A stretch of 45,393 bases of DNA from Mycobacterium sp. GA-1841 (GCF_001954135.1 NZ_MBEQ01000047.1:1-45393); one strand, 5' to 3'; positions 25,629 to 34,569 are shown, counted from the first letter of the stretch. Program-made: numbers and translations. The notes: generated by a model not told the origin, from the letters alone.

Positions 25629-26681
25629 ATGAAAGCTGCGCAGTGGTATGGCAAGGAAGATCTGCGTGTCGAGGATGTTGCAGAGCCCACCCCCGGGCCG
25701 GGACAGGTGAAGCTGCGTAATGCATATTCGGGTATCTGTGGCTCGGACCTGCACTACTACTTCTTCCCTGAATCCCTGCCGTTCGATCCCAACCAGCCGC
25801 ATCCCCTTACCGGTGCTGCGTTGCCGCAGATTCTGGGTCACGAGTTCGCCGGCACCGTTGTCGAGGTGGGTGAGGGCGTCACAGGCGTGAAGGTCGGTGA
25901 TCGTGCCGCGGTATATCCGCTGGCCGCCTACTGCGGTGAGTGTGCCGCATGCCGCCGGGGACTGCACTTCTCGTGTCGGCTGATGGGCTCGGTCGGCGCG
26001 AACGCACCCGGCGGTGGTCTGTCCGAATACACCACGGTCGCCGCGTCGGCGCTGCACCTGTTGCCCGACAACGTCGACCTGCGCCTGGGTGCGCTCGTCG
26101 AGCCGATGGCGGTCGGTTGGCATGCCGTCGCCCGCAGCGGCGTAGAGCCCGGCGGGTCGGCTCTCATCGCGGGAGCGGGTCCGATCGGGATCGGTGCCTG
26201 GTTCGCGTTCAAGGCGCGCGGTGTGGAGAAAGTTCTTGTCTCCGAGCCGAGTGCGGACCGCCGAGCGATCATCGCCGGGTTGGGTGCGACGGTCGTCGAC
26301 CCGGTGAACGAGGACCTCGCCGCAGTGATCGCCGAGTTCACCGGCGGGGCCGGTGTGGATGCCGCGGTGGATGCCGCGGGTGCGGGCGCCGCGATCACGT
26401 CGGCATTGGCCGGTTTGGTAGCCGGTGGACGCATCGTGGTCGCCGCGCTCCACGAGCATCCGATGGACTTCCAGCCCACGATGCTCATGATGGGGGAGAC
26501 CGAGATCGTGGGCGCGGTCGGCTACCAACCCGAGGAATTCGACGCCGTCATCGCTGCCATGGCCAACGGTGTGTATGACACCACGGGCTGGGTCGAGGAG
26601 CGGCCTCTGGCAGGCATCGTCGACGCGCTCCACACCCTACGCAGCGGCGCCGGCGCAAAGATTCTCATCAAGACGGACTGA
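25629..26681 (+). CDS. Zinc-dependent alcohol dehydrogenase (2,3-butanediol/sorbitol dehydrogenase group)
   Basis: The 350-residue MDR enzyme keeps the catalytic zinc ligands (C37 in GICGSDLH, H71-E72 in LGHEFAG, and an E in VEPMAVGWHA) and the four structural-zinc cysteines C102, C105, C108 and C116. The cofactor motif is AGAGPIGIG. The first half with the loop HYYFFPESLPFD is that of 2,3-butanediol dehydrogenase-like proteins, which oxidise secondary alcohols with NAD. AAAGGA precedes the ATG. It follows the esterase by 89 bases, so an esterase-then-dehydrogenase order (release of an alcohol, then oxidation) is suggested by context only. Confidence 0.93.
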   Translation: MKAAQWYGKEDLRVEDVAEPTPGPGQVKLRNAYSGICGSDLHYYFFPESLPFDPNQPHPLTGAALPQILGHEFAGTVVEVGEGVTGVKVGDRAAVYPLAAYCGECAACRRGLHFSCRLMGSVGANAPGGGLSEYTTVAASALHLLPDNVDLRLGALVEPMAVGWHAVARSGVEPGGSALIAGAGPIGIGAWFAFKARGVEKVLVSEPSADRRAIIAGLGATVVDPVNEDLAAVIAEFTGGAGVDAAVDAAGAGAAITSALAGLVAGGRIVVAALHEHPMDFQPTMLMMGETEIVGAVGYQPEEFDAVIAAMANGVYDTTGWVEERPLAGIVDALHTLRSGAGAKILIKTD

Positions 26682-26705
26682 CACGCACGATCGGCCGGCC
26701 GTGGG

Positions 26706-27959
26706 TCAATTCAGCCGAGTGGTCTCGAAGACGACCCCGGCGGCCGGCAGTCGGGTGAGCAACGCGTCGCCCATCGCAGCGGCCGGAGTGAGCACCCCGC
26801 GTAGATCCGAGAGCTTGTCGCGGTCCAGCGCGAGGGCCAGTCCGCTCTCGCCGAGCAACACCGCGGTCGCGAGGTAACTCGGATCGCCCTTCTGGGCCAT
26901 GACGGCTCGGTACCGGGCGCCGGTTGTGGTGGTCGTGTATGTCTCGATGCGGTAGCGGCCTTTGCCCAGGGCGTGTTCGCTGGGGCCGGTGCCCGGTTTG
27001 GGCATGACACGTTCCAACAATCTCGAGGGCAACTTGTCGGCGTGACGCATGCCGAGCCGCGATAGACCGGCGAGAGCGGCTGTGGAGGCTCCCGCTGCGA
27101 CCGGGGCGAGCATCGAAGGTCCGCTGCTGACCTGCTCGGCGTAGCGGAACGTGCGGCCATATGCCCAGTCCAGAAGTGAGTTGCTCCGCCGTACGATGCG
27201 TGAGTTCTCCGCCGCCATGATGAACGCGCCGGTCCAGCTACCGTCCAACTCGGGCGCGATCTGCCTTCCGCGCCGTAACGGGGTATCAGATTGGTGCCCG
27301 AGGTCGGGCTCGGCGTCGCGATCGGTGCTCAGTGTGTAGGGGTCGAGCATTGCCCGCCGGATGTCGGGGTTACCCGACATGGTGCGGCGGGCTTCGAGGA
27401 TCGAGGCGAGGGTGCCTCCGGATGCGCCACCGACGAACTCTCGCACCACCATGTTGGTTTCGGTGAGCGCACCCTGGCCGTCGGCATGCGCACGGTCATA
27501 CAGGGCGTAGACGGTGAGATCAGAAGGCACCGAGTCGAATCCACACGAATGCACGATCCGCGCACCGGCGTCAGCGGCCTGCTCGTGGAACTGTTCGGTG
27601 CTGGCCAGGATGAAGGGAGTCTCACCGGTGAGATCGGCGTAGTCGGTACCGGCCTCCACACATGACGCTACCAACGGCAGGCCGTATTTCGTGTATGGCC
27701 CAACGGTGGTGATGACGACCTGGGTCCGCGCGGCCATCGCCGCCAGCGAGGTCGGCGACCCGGCGTCGGCCTCGATTATCGGCCATTCTTGAGCCGATCC
27801 ACCGAGCCCGCCGCGCACCTCGCGCACCTTCTCGACGGTCCGGCCGGCGAGGGCGATCCTGGCCGACCCGGCCGCCTTGGCCAGGTAGCCGGCAGTGAGC
27901 TTGCCGACGAAGCCGGTGGCGCCGTACACGACGATGTCGAATTCCCGCTGTTGAGCCAT
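26706..27959 (-). CDS. Saccharopine-dehydrogenase-like / trans-acting enoyl reductase family protein (Rv2449c-like)
   Basis: This 417-residue protein begins with a Rossmann motif (VVYGATGFVGKLTAGYLAK) and shows VVITTVGPYTKYG, DYADLTGE and HSCGFDSVPSD, the blocks of the mycobacterial family that includes Rv2449c and Rv2953. Rv2953 is the trans-acting enoyl reductase that works with the PpsD polyketide synthase in dimycocerosate synthesis; despite frequent annotation as saccharopine dehydrogenase, no lysine-metabolism role is shown for this group. No PKS gene is present in this window, so the partner here is unknown. It is divergent from mmpS-mmpL, and operator copy 6 lies in between. Confidence 0.9.
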   Translation of the reverse strand: MAQQREFDIVVYGATGFVGKLTAGYLAKAAGSARIALAGRTVEKVREVRGGLGGSAQEWPIIEADAGSPTSLAAMAARTQVVITTVGPYTKYGLPLVASCVEAGTDYADLTGETPFILASTEQFHEQAADAGARIVHSCGFDSVPSDLTVYALYDRAHADGQGALTETNMVVREFVGGASGGTLASILEARRTMSGNPDIRRAMLDPYTLSTDRDAEPDLGHQSDTPLRRGRQIAPELDGSWTGAFIMAAENSRIVRRSNSLLDWAYGRTFRYAEQVSSGPSMLAPVAAGASTAALAGLSRLGMRHADKLPSRLLERVMPKPGTGPSEHALGKGRYRIETYTTTTTGARYRAVMAQKGDPSYLATAVLLGESGLALALDRDKLSDLRGVLTPAAAMGDALLTRLPAAGVVFETTRLN

Positions 27960-28294
27960 AGGCCGAAACTACGCTGCCGCAGGCAGCGACGATGTGGCCA
28001 ATTGGCGGCTCTGAAGGCTGAAAGACCCTCCGTTTGGCGGGTATTCGTGTCCGTGGCGTTGCTCGACGCCGCGCTGAACGCCCCAAATGGGCGGCATGTG
28101 ACAACTCTCACTGTCAGATAAGGCCTTCATCGATAGATTCGCTAAGCAACCTCGGGTACCGTTTCGCCGGTATGCGGAACTCTGGTTCCTCATACGGTTG
28201 GGCTTACGTGCCGTTCAATGGCGAAGCTTTGTCGGACAGCCGATTTCGGTCGGCCTATCGGGCGACGCGGATTAGGAACCGAGGAGGCGCAACT
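27960..28294. promoter_or_regulatory. 335-base divergent promoter region before mmpS
   Basis: The gap between the enoyl-reductase-like gene and mmpS has one clear element, operator copy 6 (28096-28119). It leaves about 175 bases before the mmpS GTG, which would be a long leader if transcription starts near the operator. The frame is open back to 28034, but that sequence does not resemble MmpS. Confidence 0.55.
28096..28119. promoter_or_regulatory. 24-bp operator, copy 6, between enoyl-reductase-like gene and mmpS
   Basis: ATGTGACA-N8-TGTCAGAT: left arm 7 of 8, right arm perfect, standard spacer. It lies 136 bases from the start of the divergent gene and 175 bases from mmpS. Confidence 0.75.
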
Positions 28295-28723
28295 GTGTTC
28301 GGGTTGCTCAAGAAAGCGTGGATACCGCTGACTTTGGTGGTGGTCGTCGCTCTGGGCGCGTACGCGATCGTTCGGATCCGGGAGTCCGGCCATCACGAAC
28401 CGCGAGTCGCGGAAGGCTCCGGTATCACCGCGAATTTCAACCCGAAGCACATCACGTATGAGGTCACCGGTTCCGGTGGGACCGCGAATCTCAACTACCT
28501 CGATGAGAACGGTCAACCTCACCTCATCGAAAACACGCCACTGCCTTGGTCGTTCACGATCATCACCACCCTGCCCTCGATGTCGGCCAACATCATGGCC
28601 CAAGGGGAACGCGACGTGAGTGATCTGCGCTGCCGGGTGACCGTCGACGGCGAGGTCCGTGACGAGCGGACGAGCACCGACACTGTCAAACCGTTCATCT
28701 ACTGCTTGGTGAAATCCGTATGA
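28295..28723 (+). CDS. mmpS: MmpS family membrane accessory protein
   Basis: The 142-residue product has the MmpS layout: a short basic start (VFGLLKKAWIPL), one transmembrane segment (TLVVVVALGAYAIVRI), and a small beta-rich outside domain with ITYEVTGSGGTANLNYLDENGQ and a final cysteine motif (FIYCLVKSV). MmpS proteins are partners of MmpL transporters for lipids, glycopeptidolipids or siderophores. GTG 28295 is chosen because GGAGG lies 7 bases upstream and the length is the family's usual ~140. Its stop overlaps mmpL (ATGA). Confidence 0.95.
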   Translation: MFGLLKKAWIPLTLVVVVALGAYAIVRIRESGHHEPRVAEGSGITANFNPKHITYEVTGSGGTANLNYLDENGQPHLIENTPLPWSFTIITTLPSMSANIMAQGERDVSDLRCRVTVDGEVRDERTSTDTVKPFIYCLVKSV

Positions 28724-31683
28724 GCACTGTGAAGAGAAGCGAGCGAATGGGCAACGCACACGCGAAACCCCACCGGCCGTTCATCGGCCACATGGTCCGG
28801 ATCCTCTCGCTGCCGATCATCATCTTCTGGGTGCTCGTGGTGGTCGCGCTGGGCGCACTCGTTCCCTCGCTCGGCGAAGTCGCAGCAACCCGCTCCGTGC
28901 CGCTGAGTCCCACGAATGCACCGTCGTACCAGTCGATGCTGAACATCGGCAAGGTGTTTCAGCAGTACGACTCCGACTCCTCGGCGATGGTGGTGCTGGA
29001 GGGCGACGAGAAGCTCGGCGACGAGGCCCACAAGTTCTACGACGAGATCATCGACAAGCTCGAAGCCGATCACGAGCATGTCCAGAACGTCCAGGACTTC
29101 TGGAGCGATCCGCTGACCGCGGCGGGCTCACAGAGCGTGGACGGCAAGTCCGCCTACGTGCAGATCTTCCTCAATGGGTCGCAGGGCACCAGCGCCAGCC
29201 ACGAGTCGGTGGCCGCGGTACGCGACATCGTCGACTCGGTGCCCGCACCGCCGGGCATCAAGGCCCACGTGGCCGGCAACACCGTGCTCAACGCGGATTC
29301 CAGCATCGCCGGTCATCAGAGCATGAGGGTCATGGAGCTGGTGTCGGTCGGCGTCATCATCGTGATGCTGCTCGGCATCTACCGCTCCGTGGTGACGATG
29401 CTGGTGTCGATGGTCATCATCGGCCTGGAATTGTTTGCCGCACAATTCGTCACGGCGGCGGCCGGGTATGTGAACATCATCGGCCTGACCCCGTATGCGG
29501 TGAGCATGGTGACCATGCTGTCGTTGGCCGCGGGGACGGACTACGTGATCTTCCTGCTCGGGCGCTATCACGAGGAGAGATCGAGGGGCCTGGACAGAGA
29601 AGACGCGTTCTACGTTGCCTATCACGGTGTTTCCCATGTGATCCTGGGATCCGGACTGACCATCGCCGGCGCCTGCATGTGTTTGACCATGACCACGCTG
29701 CCGTATTTCCAGACCATGGGTCTGCCCTGTGCGATCGCGATCTTGGTGATCATCGCCGCAGCCCTGACGCTGGCGCCCGCCGTGCTCACGGTCGCGTCCA
29801 AGTTCGGTCTGCTCGACCCGAAGCGGGAGCTGTCGGCCAGAGGGTGGCGCAAGGTCGGCACTGCGGTGGTGCGCTGGCCGATCCCGATCATCTTCGTCAC
29901 CAGCCTGGTCGCCGTCATCGGTTTTATCAGCCTGACGACGTATGTGCCGCAGTACAACGACCAGAAGTTCACGCCGGCGGACATGCCGGCCAACCTCGCC
30001 ATGGGTGTGGCCGACCGGCACTTCTCCCAGGCCCGGATGAACCCGGAACTGTTGATGCTCGAGGCCGACCATGACCTACGCAACCCGGCGGACATGCTGG
30101 TGATCGATCGGGTCGCCAAAGGGGTGGTCCACATGCGCGGTATCGAACGGGTGCAGACCATCACGCGTCCGTTGGGCTCACCGATCGAGCACAGCTCGAT
30201 CCCGTACATGCTCGGCGCACAGAACGCCGGCACGCTGCAGAGCGCGAAGTTCAACAACGACAACTCGGCGCAGATGCTCGAGCAGGCCGATGAGATGGGC
30301 CGCACCGTGGCCAGCATGGAACGGATGTACAGCATCATGTCCGAGCTGACGGCGACGACCCACAGCATGGTCGGCAATACCCACGACATGCTCGATGCGA
30401 TCAAGGAGATGCGCGACAACCTCGCCGACTTCGACGATTTCTTCCGGCCGCTGCGCAACTACCTCTATTGGGAGCCGCACTGCTACGACATTCCGGTGTG
30501 TCAGTCGCTGCGGTCGATCTTCGACACCCTGGACGGTATCGACACACTCACCGACCAGACGCAGAAACTCGTCGTCGACATGGACCGGATGGACCAGTTG
30601 ATGCCGCAGATGCTGCCGGTGCTGCGGACCACCATCGACTCGATGTCGCGGATGCGCGATTTCATGATCGCCACGCACAGCACCATGGCCGGAATCCAGG
30701 CGCAACAACAGGAACAAGCCAAGGGCGCCACCGAGATCGGTCTGTACTTCGATCAGGCCAAGAACGACGACTTCTTCTATCTGCCGCCGGATGTGTTCGA
30801 GAACCCCGACTTCAAGCGGGGCCTGAAGATGTTCGTCTCACCGGACGGCCATGCGGTCCGTTTCATCATCACGCACCAGGGCGATCCGGCCTCGGTCGAG
30901 GGCATCGAGCACGTCCGCGACATGAAAGACGTTGTAGCCGATGCGGTCAAGGGCACCCCGCTGTCCAACGCCAAGGTGTCGCTGGCCGGTACCGCCTCGA
31001 TGTACGCCGACATGCAGGATGGCGTCAAGACGGATCTGATGATCGCGATCATCGCGTCGATGATCCTGATCTTCGCGATCATGTTGATCATCACCCGAAG
31101 TGTGGTGGCAGCGTTGGTGATCGTCGGGACGGTGGCCGCGTCGCTGGGCATCGCGTGTGGTTTGTCGGTGCTGCTGTGGCAGGACGTGCTCGGGCTGGGC
31201 GTGCAGTGGATCGTGATCCCGCTGTCCATGGTGATCCTGCTGGCAGTCGGGTCGGACTACAACCTGCTGGTGGTCTCGCGGCTGCGCGAGGAGATCCACG
31301 CCGGGCTCAACACCGGCATGATCCGCGGCATGGGAGCGACCGGACGGGTCGTCACCGCAGCAGGTCTGGTGTTCGCGTTCACCATGTTGACCATGGTCGT
31401 GAGTGACCTGCGGGTGGTCGGCCAGCTGGGCACCACGATCGGTATCGGTTTGATCGTCGACACGTTGATCGTGCGGGCGTTCATGACTCCGTCGATCGCC
31501 GCGGCGCTGGGGCGCTGGTTCTGGTGGCCGCTCAACACCATTGAGATCACCCGGCGTGGCCGCTTACAGCGGGAGCGAAAGCAGATCGACGACGACACGG
31601 CCCCCCTCGCTCAAGTCGCGACAACACCGGCGTCGCCGCGGCCGGACGGTTCACCGGAGGCCGGAGATCATGGCCGAATCTGA
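28720..31683 (+). CDS. mmpL: MmpL family RND transporter
   Basis: This 987-residue RND-type transporter has the MmpL duplication: a transmembrane helix, a periplasmic loop domain, five or six helices, a second large loop, and the last helices. The proton-relay Asp-Tyr pairs stand at D274-Y275 (AAGTDYVIF) and D846-Y847 (AVGSDYNLL). The second loop is long and helical with many Met residues (about 500-660), as in MmpL4/MmpL5-type proteins that pair with MmpS. These transporters export lipids, glycopeptidolipids or siderophores; the substrate here is unknown. The promoter region of the pair carries the same operator as the mce operon. Its C-terminus overlaps the start of a TetR gene by 14 bases. 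Confidence 0.95.
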   Translation: MSTVKRSERMGNAHAKPHRPFIGHMVRILSLPIIIFWVLVVVALGALVPSLGEVAATRSVPLSPTNAPSYQSMLNIGKVFQQYDSDSSAMVVLEGDEKLGDEAHKFYDEIIDKLEADHEHVQNVQDFWSDPLTAAGSQSVDGKSAYVQIFLNGSQGTSASHESVAAVRDIVDSVPAPPGIKAHVAGNTVLNADSSIAGHQSMRVMELVSVGVIIVMLLGIYRSVVTMLVSMVIIGLELFAAQFVTAAAGYVNIIGLTPYAVSMVTMLSLAAGTDYVIFLLGRYHEERSRGLDREDAFYVAYHGVSHVILGSGLTIAGACMCLTMTTLPYFQTMGLPCAIAILVIIAAALTLAPAVLTVASKFGLLDPKRELSARGWRKVGTAVVRWPIPIIFVTSLVAVIGFISLTTYVPQYNDQKFTPADMPANLAMGVADRHFSQARMNPELLMLEADHDLRNPADMLVIDRVAKGVVHMRGIERVQTITRPLGSPIEHSSIPYMLGAQNAGTLQSAKFNNDNSAQMLEQADEMGRTVASMERMYSIMSELTATTHSMVGNTHDMLDAIKEMRDNLADFDDFFRPLRNYLYWEPHCYDIPVCQSLRSIFDTLDGIDTLTDQTQKLVVDMDRMDQLMPQMLPVLRTTIDSMSRMRDFMIATHSTMAGIQAQQQEQAKGATEIGLYFDQAKNDDFFYLPPDVFENPDFKRGLKMFVSPDGHAVRFIITHQGDPASVEGIEHVRDMKDVVADAVKGTPLSNAKVSLAGTASMYADMQDGVKTDLMIAIIASMILIFAIMLIITRSVVAALVIVGTVAASLGIACGLSVLLWQDVLGLGVQWIVIPLSMVILLAVGSDYNLLVVSRLREEIHAGLNTGMIRGMGATGRVVTAAGLVFAFTMLTMVVSDLRVVGQLGTTIGIGLIVDTLIVRAFMTPSIAAALGRWFWWPLNTIEITRRGRLQRERKQIDDDTAPLAQVATTPASPRPDGSPEAGDHGRI

Positions 31684-32284
31684 GTCGAAACTGCGCCAAC
31701 GTACGGACGGGCGCCTGGACCGTTCACGCGATCCAGCGATTCTCGACGCAACATTGGCCATTCTTGCCGAACGTGGGTACGACGCCACCAACATGAACGA
31801 CATCTGTGCACGCGCGGGGGTGGGAAAAGCCGCGATCTATCGACGGTGGTCGTCCAAGACGGCTCTGATCGCCGATGCACTCGTGTATTGGCGGCCTGAT
31901 CTGCTCAACGAGGAAGCGCCGCACACAGGCAGCCTTTCCGGCGACCTCGAAGTCATCATCGATCGTGCGGCACACAACGACACGGACATGATCTCCAACG
32001 ACTTGATTCTGCGCGTCGCATTAGAAGCGGTGCACGACCCGGCACTGGCCTCGGCGTTGGACGAATTGATCCTGTTCCGTGGCCGTCGCGTGGTATCGGC
32101 CATCTTGAGCCAGGCGGCTGCTCGTGGCGAAATTGCCGGTGACCGTGACTGGTCGCTCGTCGCAGACGTGCTCACCGGAATGGGACTGATGCGTGCCATC
32201 ACTGGTCAGAGCGTGGACGCGGAGTACGTCAGGGAGGTCATCGAAACTCTCATACTGCCGGCCCTGTGCCCCACGGATGTCTGA
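31670..32284 (+). CDS. TetR-family regulator downstream of mmpL
   Basis: This 204-residue TetR protein has its helix-turn-helix in ILDATLAILAERGYDATNMND followed by ICARAGVGKAAIYRRWSSK, the subgroup with IYRRW common in actinobacteria, and a C-terminal domain of the TetR_C type. ATG 31670 lies inside the end of mmpL with GGAGG 9 bases upstream, so it is probably transcribed with mmpS-mmpL and may regulate it. The MarR gene start overlaps its stop. Confidence 0.92.
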   Translation: MAESESKLRQRTDGRLDRSRDPAILDATLAILAERGYDATNMNDICARAGVGKAAIYRRWSSKTALIADALVYWRPDLLNEEAPHTGSLSGDLEVIIDRAAHNDTDMISNDLILRVALEAVHDPALASALDELILFRGRRVVSAILSQAAARGEIAGDRDWSLVADVLTGMGLMRAITGQSVDAEYVREVIETLILPALCPTDV

Positions 32285-32822
32285 TGCCACGACCACGGCC
32301 ATAGGCGCCTCGAGGGCTCAACCGGACGAGGTGGCCGAGCGCTTGCAGCGAGTACTACTTCGACTCTGGGCCGGCCAACGACAATGTGAGGCGAACGAGG
32401 GGAGCGGCGCAGTGACCGCGCTGCAGTTGGGCTACCTGTCGGCCCTCAGCGCACTGGGTCCGACGCGAGCCTCGCATCTCGCAGAAGCACTCGGAGTCAC
32501 TCCCGCAGCGACCAGCGTGGCGGTACAACGCCTTACTCGAGCAGGCCTGGTCGTCCGCTCATCGCGTGCTTCCGATCAAAGGGAAGTCCATATTGCGATC
32601 ACACAACACGGACGTGAAGAATATGAGCTGTCGATATCCAAGCGCGAGAACACAACCCGCGTCGCACTCAGTCAGTTGAGCATGCAGGATTGCGAAGCAC
32701 TGAGACGGGCCTTGCCTATCCTGCGAGACATTTTTTCTTCAACCCACGTCCAACCGTCAACCGATGCGAGGCGACCAACTCCTCGCTCACCGACAAATGG
32801 CCGCCGCGGCCGGAACCTTTGA
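32277..32822 (+). CDS. MarR-family regulator
   Basis: The 181-residue protein shows the MarR winged helix: LGYLSALSALGPTRASHLAEAL, the recognition helix TPAATSVAVQRLTRAGLV, and the wing SSRASDQREVHIAIT with the family's D-x-R. The final ~25 residues are basic and Pro-rich and look disordered. ATG 32277 overlaps the end of the TetR gene by 8 bases without a ribosome binding site, so translation is likely coupled. It converges on the PucR-type gene with 36 bases of overlap. MarR proteins often answer to phenolic or lipid compounds; the ligand is unknown. Confidence 0.88.
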   Translation: MSDATTTAIGASRAQPDEVAERLQRVLLRLWAGQRQCEANEGSGAVTALQLGYLSALSALGPTRASHLAEALGVTPAATSVAVQRLTRAGLVVRSSRASDQREVHIAITQHGREEYELSISKRENTTRVALSQLSMQDCEALRRALPILRDIFSSTHVQPSTDARRPTPRSPTNGRRGRNL

Positions 32823-33839
32823 GTCTGGCCGTTCGGCCGCCATCGTGATCCGCCAAAGTGTCAGGGTGCTGCTGATACGGGCGTATCCGCCGCTGCTGAG
32901 CAGAGGATAGCCAAGCTGGCGTTCCAACCAAGAGATGCGCTGGCGCATGGTGGAGTGGTGCAGATTCTGCGAGCGGGCCGTCTCGCGGATACTGCTGTGA
33001 TTGAGCAAAGCCTCAAGAGTCGGTATGACCCAAGGCCTTTCGGTTTGGAGCTCGCGTACGTGGCGGACGTCGGGCGACCGCGCTGCGGTCTCCGCATCGA
33101 TGTTCTCCACGATGGTGGCGGTGCTGCCGAGTTCGTCGTAGCGCACATGAGTGGGCCTGCCAGTCGTCACATCGACGGCGACGCGCAGGGCGGTGACGGC
33201 GTACTGCCATTCCCGGTGGACCTCGATGCCCGCGCAGGTATGTATTCCGGCCGCGAGATCGAGAGGGATCGTCTTGTCTGCCAATGATGCCGGGAGGAGG
33301 TGGATCTGATGCTCGTCGACAACCAGCCCTCGGGGCATGCGCTGCGCATCGGCCAGGTGGCTGGCCACCACCGTGATGGTCGGGCCCAGGCCAAGTTGGC
33401 GTAGTGCGTTGTCGCGGTCGGTGGAGGAGGCGTCGGGATCACAGGCGATACGCGTTGCGGCCACGACGGGGTTTGTGTCGCGGGTTTTCTTGACCGCGTG
33501 CAAGCTGCGGGCGAACCGTTCCAGCACCAGGTGGTCCAACGGACATGCCGGATCCTCTCGATCCATCCAGACCGTGATCTCCTCGAACCGCTCGATCTGA
33601 CGTGAGGCCGTTACGGCGCCGAACTCGGTCATGGTCCGCCCGGCTGCATCGACAGCTGCGCGCAGACCGCGTTCCGGATCATCCAGTCCCACCGGACAAT
33701 CGGCCAGCAAAGCGGTTGCGCGGAGCATCGCCAGCGCCGAACACCGCTGGTCCACCAGGGTGTCGAAATGCTCGATCACCCGGAGCGCCTCCGCCGCTCC
33801 ACCGTCGATCGTGTTCAGCTTGACGATCCACTCCCTCAC
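32787..33839 (-). CDS. PucR-type helix-turn-helix regulator
   Basis: This 350-residue protein ends in a PucR C-terminal helix-turn-helix: TLEALLNHSSIRETARSQNL followed by HHSTMRQRISWLERQLGYPL and LTLWRI. The N-terminal ~270 residues are not a domain I recognise; the middle (TITVVASHLADAQRMPRGLV) resembles the GGDEF-like sensor portion of CdaR/PucR regulators. Most PucR-type proteins activate nearby catabolic genes. GTG 33839 overlaps the TetR stop (GTGA), so the two regulators form an operon. Confidence 0.87.
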   Translation of the reverse strand: MREWIVKLNTIDGGAAEALRVIEHFDTLVDQRCSALAMLRATALLADCPVGLDDPERGLRAAVDAAGRTMTEFGAVTASRQIERFEEITVWMDREDPACPLDHLVLERFARSLHAVKKTRDTNPVVAATRIACDPDASSTDRDNALRQLGLGPTITVVASHLADAQRMPRGLVVDEHQIHLLPASLADKTIPLDLAAGIHTCAGIEVHREWQYAVTALRVAVDVTTGRPTHVRYDELGSTATIVENIDAETAARSPDVRHVRELQTERPWVIPTLEALLNHSSIRETARSQNLHHSTMRQRISWLERQLGYPLLSSGGYARISSTLTLWRITMAAERPDSKVPAAAAICR

Positions 33840-34480
33840 GACTGGGCTCCTCGATCTTCGCGCGCAGTGGTCGAACTCGTGCCGTCGGCTGCGGGGAACA
33901 ACCCAGCCACGGCAGCGACGATTGCCGCTCGGCGTGCCGATGGGTCCGGGTTACGGACCTGTTTCCCGGCGAGCTGGACGAGGTCAAGTTGCCAGGCCCA
34001 GGCCAAGGCGATCTGGGTGACGATGACCATGACATCGATCGGATCCCAGGCCGGATCCAGATGCCCGGCTGCCTGTGCCTGCCGCACCTGCCCAACACCG
34101 CGGTACACGGTCTGCCGAACGGCTTCCTGAAACGGGTCCTCGGGCACTTCGGCGCCGGCGACGTCCAACCGGCCCCACTGCATCAGCCGCAGGTGGTCGG
34201 GGCGGGCAGTGAAGTAGTCGTGCACCCGCCCCGCATAACCAGGTAGGTCGGTCGCATCCAGGCGGGTCGCGTCGGTCATCGCGGCCAGTTCATGCTCCGC
34301 GACGCACCGGTACAGCTCTTGTTTGCTCCGGAAGTAGGCGTACAACCGTTCCTTGCTCGACTTGGCCCTGCGGGCGATTCGGTCGATGCGGGCTCCCGCC
34401 ACCCCGTACTGGGCAAACTCGTCTGCCGCGGCGGCCAGGATCCGGTCGCGGGTGGTGTCTGTCTCGGGCGAGGACGTCAC
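33836..34480 (-). CDS. TetR-family regulator, first gene of a two-regulator operon
   Basis: The 214-residue TetR protein has the helix-turn-helix RDRILAAAADEFAQYGVAG, then RIDRIARRAKSSKERLYAYF, where SSKERLYAYF is typical of the group that includes regulators of catabolic genes. A longer frame starts at ATG 34519, but a perfect palindrome (34493-34512) would then lie within the coding part, so I prefer GTG 34480, which gives VTSSPETDTTRDRIL. Neither start has a good ribosome binding site. Its stop overlaps the PucR-type gene. Confidence 0.85.
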   Translation of the reverse strand: MTSSPETDTTRDRILAAAADEFAQYGVAGARIDRIARRAKSSKERLYAYFRSKQELYRCVAEHELAAMTDATRLDATDLPGYAGRVHDYFTARPDHLRLMQWGRLDVAGAEVPEDPFQEAVRQTVYRGVGQVRQAQAAGHLDPAWDPIDVMVIVTQIALAWAWQLDLVQLAGKQVRNPDPSARRAAIVAAVAGLFPAADGTSSTTAREDRGAQS

Positions 34481-34492
34481 CTCATGAACTGT

Positions 34493-34512
34493 ACCAAACC
34501 GAACTGTTTGGT
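34493..34512. promoter_or_regulatory. 20-bp palindrome, likely autoregulatory operator of the TetR gene
   Basis: ACCAAAC-N6-GTTTGGT with perfect 7-base arms, 13 bases before the preferred GTG start at 34480. It would overlap the coding region if ATG 34519 were the start. Confidence 0.75.
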
Positions 34513-34569
34513 TCGACATGGGGGATTGTCAATTTGTCTCACCCTGCCCAGTTGCATGCGCCCGCAAAG

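Noticed and set aside
26688..26702. CGGCCGGCCG palindrome between ADH and enoyl-reductase-like genes
   Set aside because: Self-complementary GC-rich decamers are frequent in such DNA; no loop or U-run.
28034..28294. Longer N-terminus for MmpS (start at 28034 or ATG 28172)
   Set aside because: The extension has no similarity to MmpS, the GTG 28295 has GGAGG at ideal distance and gives the family's usual 142 residues, and the 24-bp operator would lie inside the longest version.
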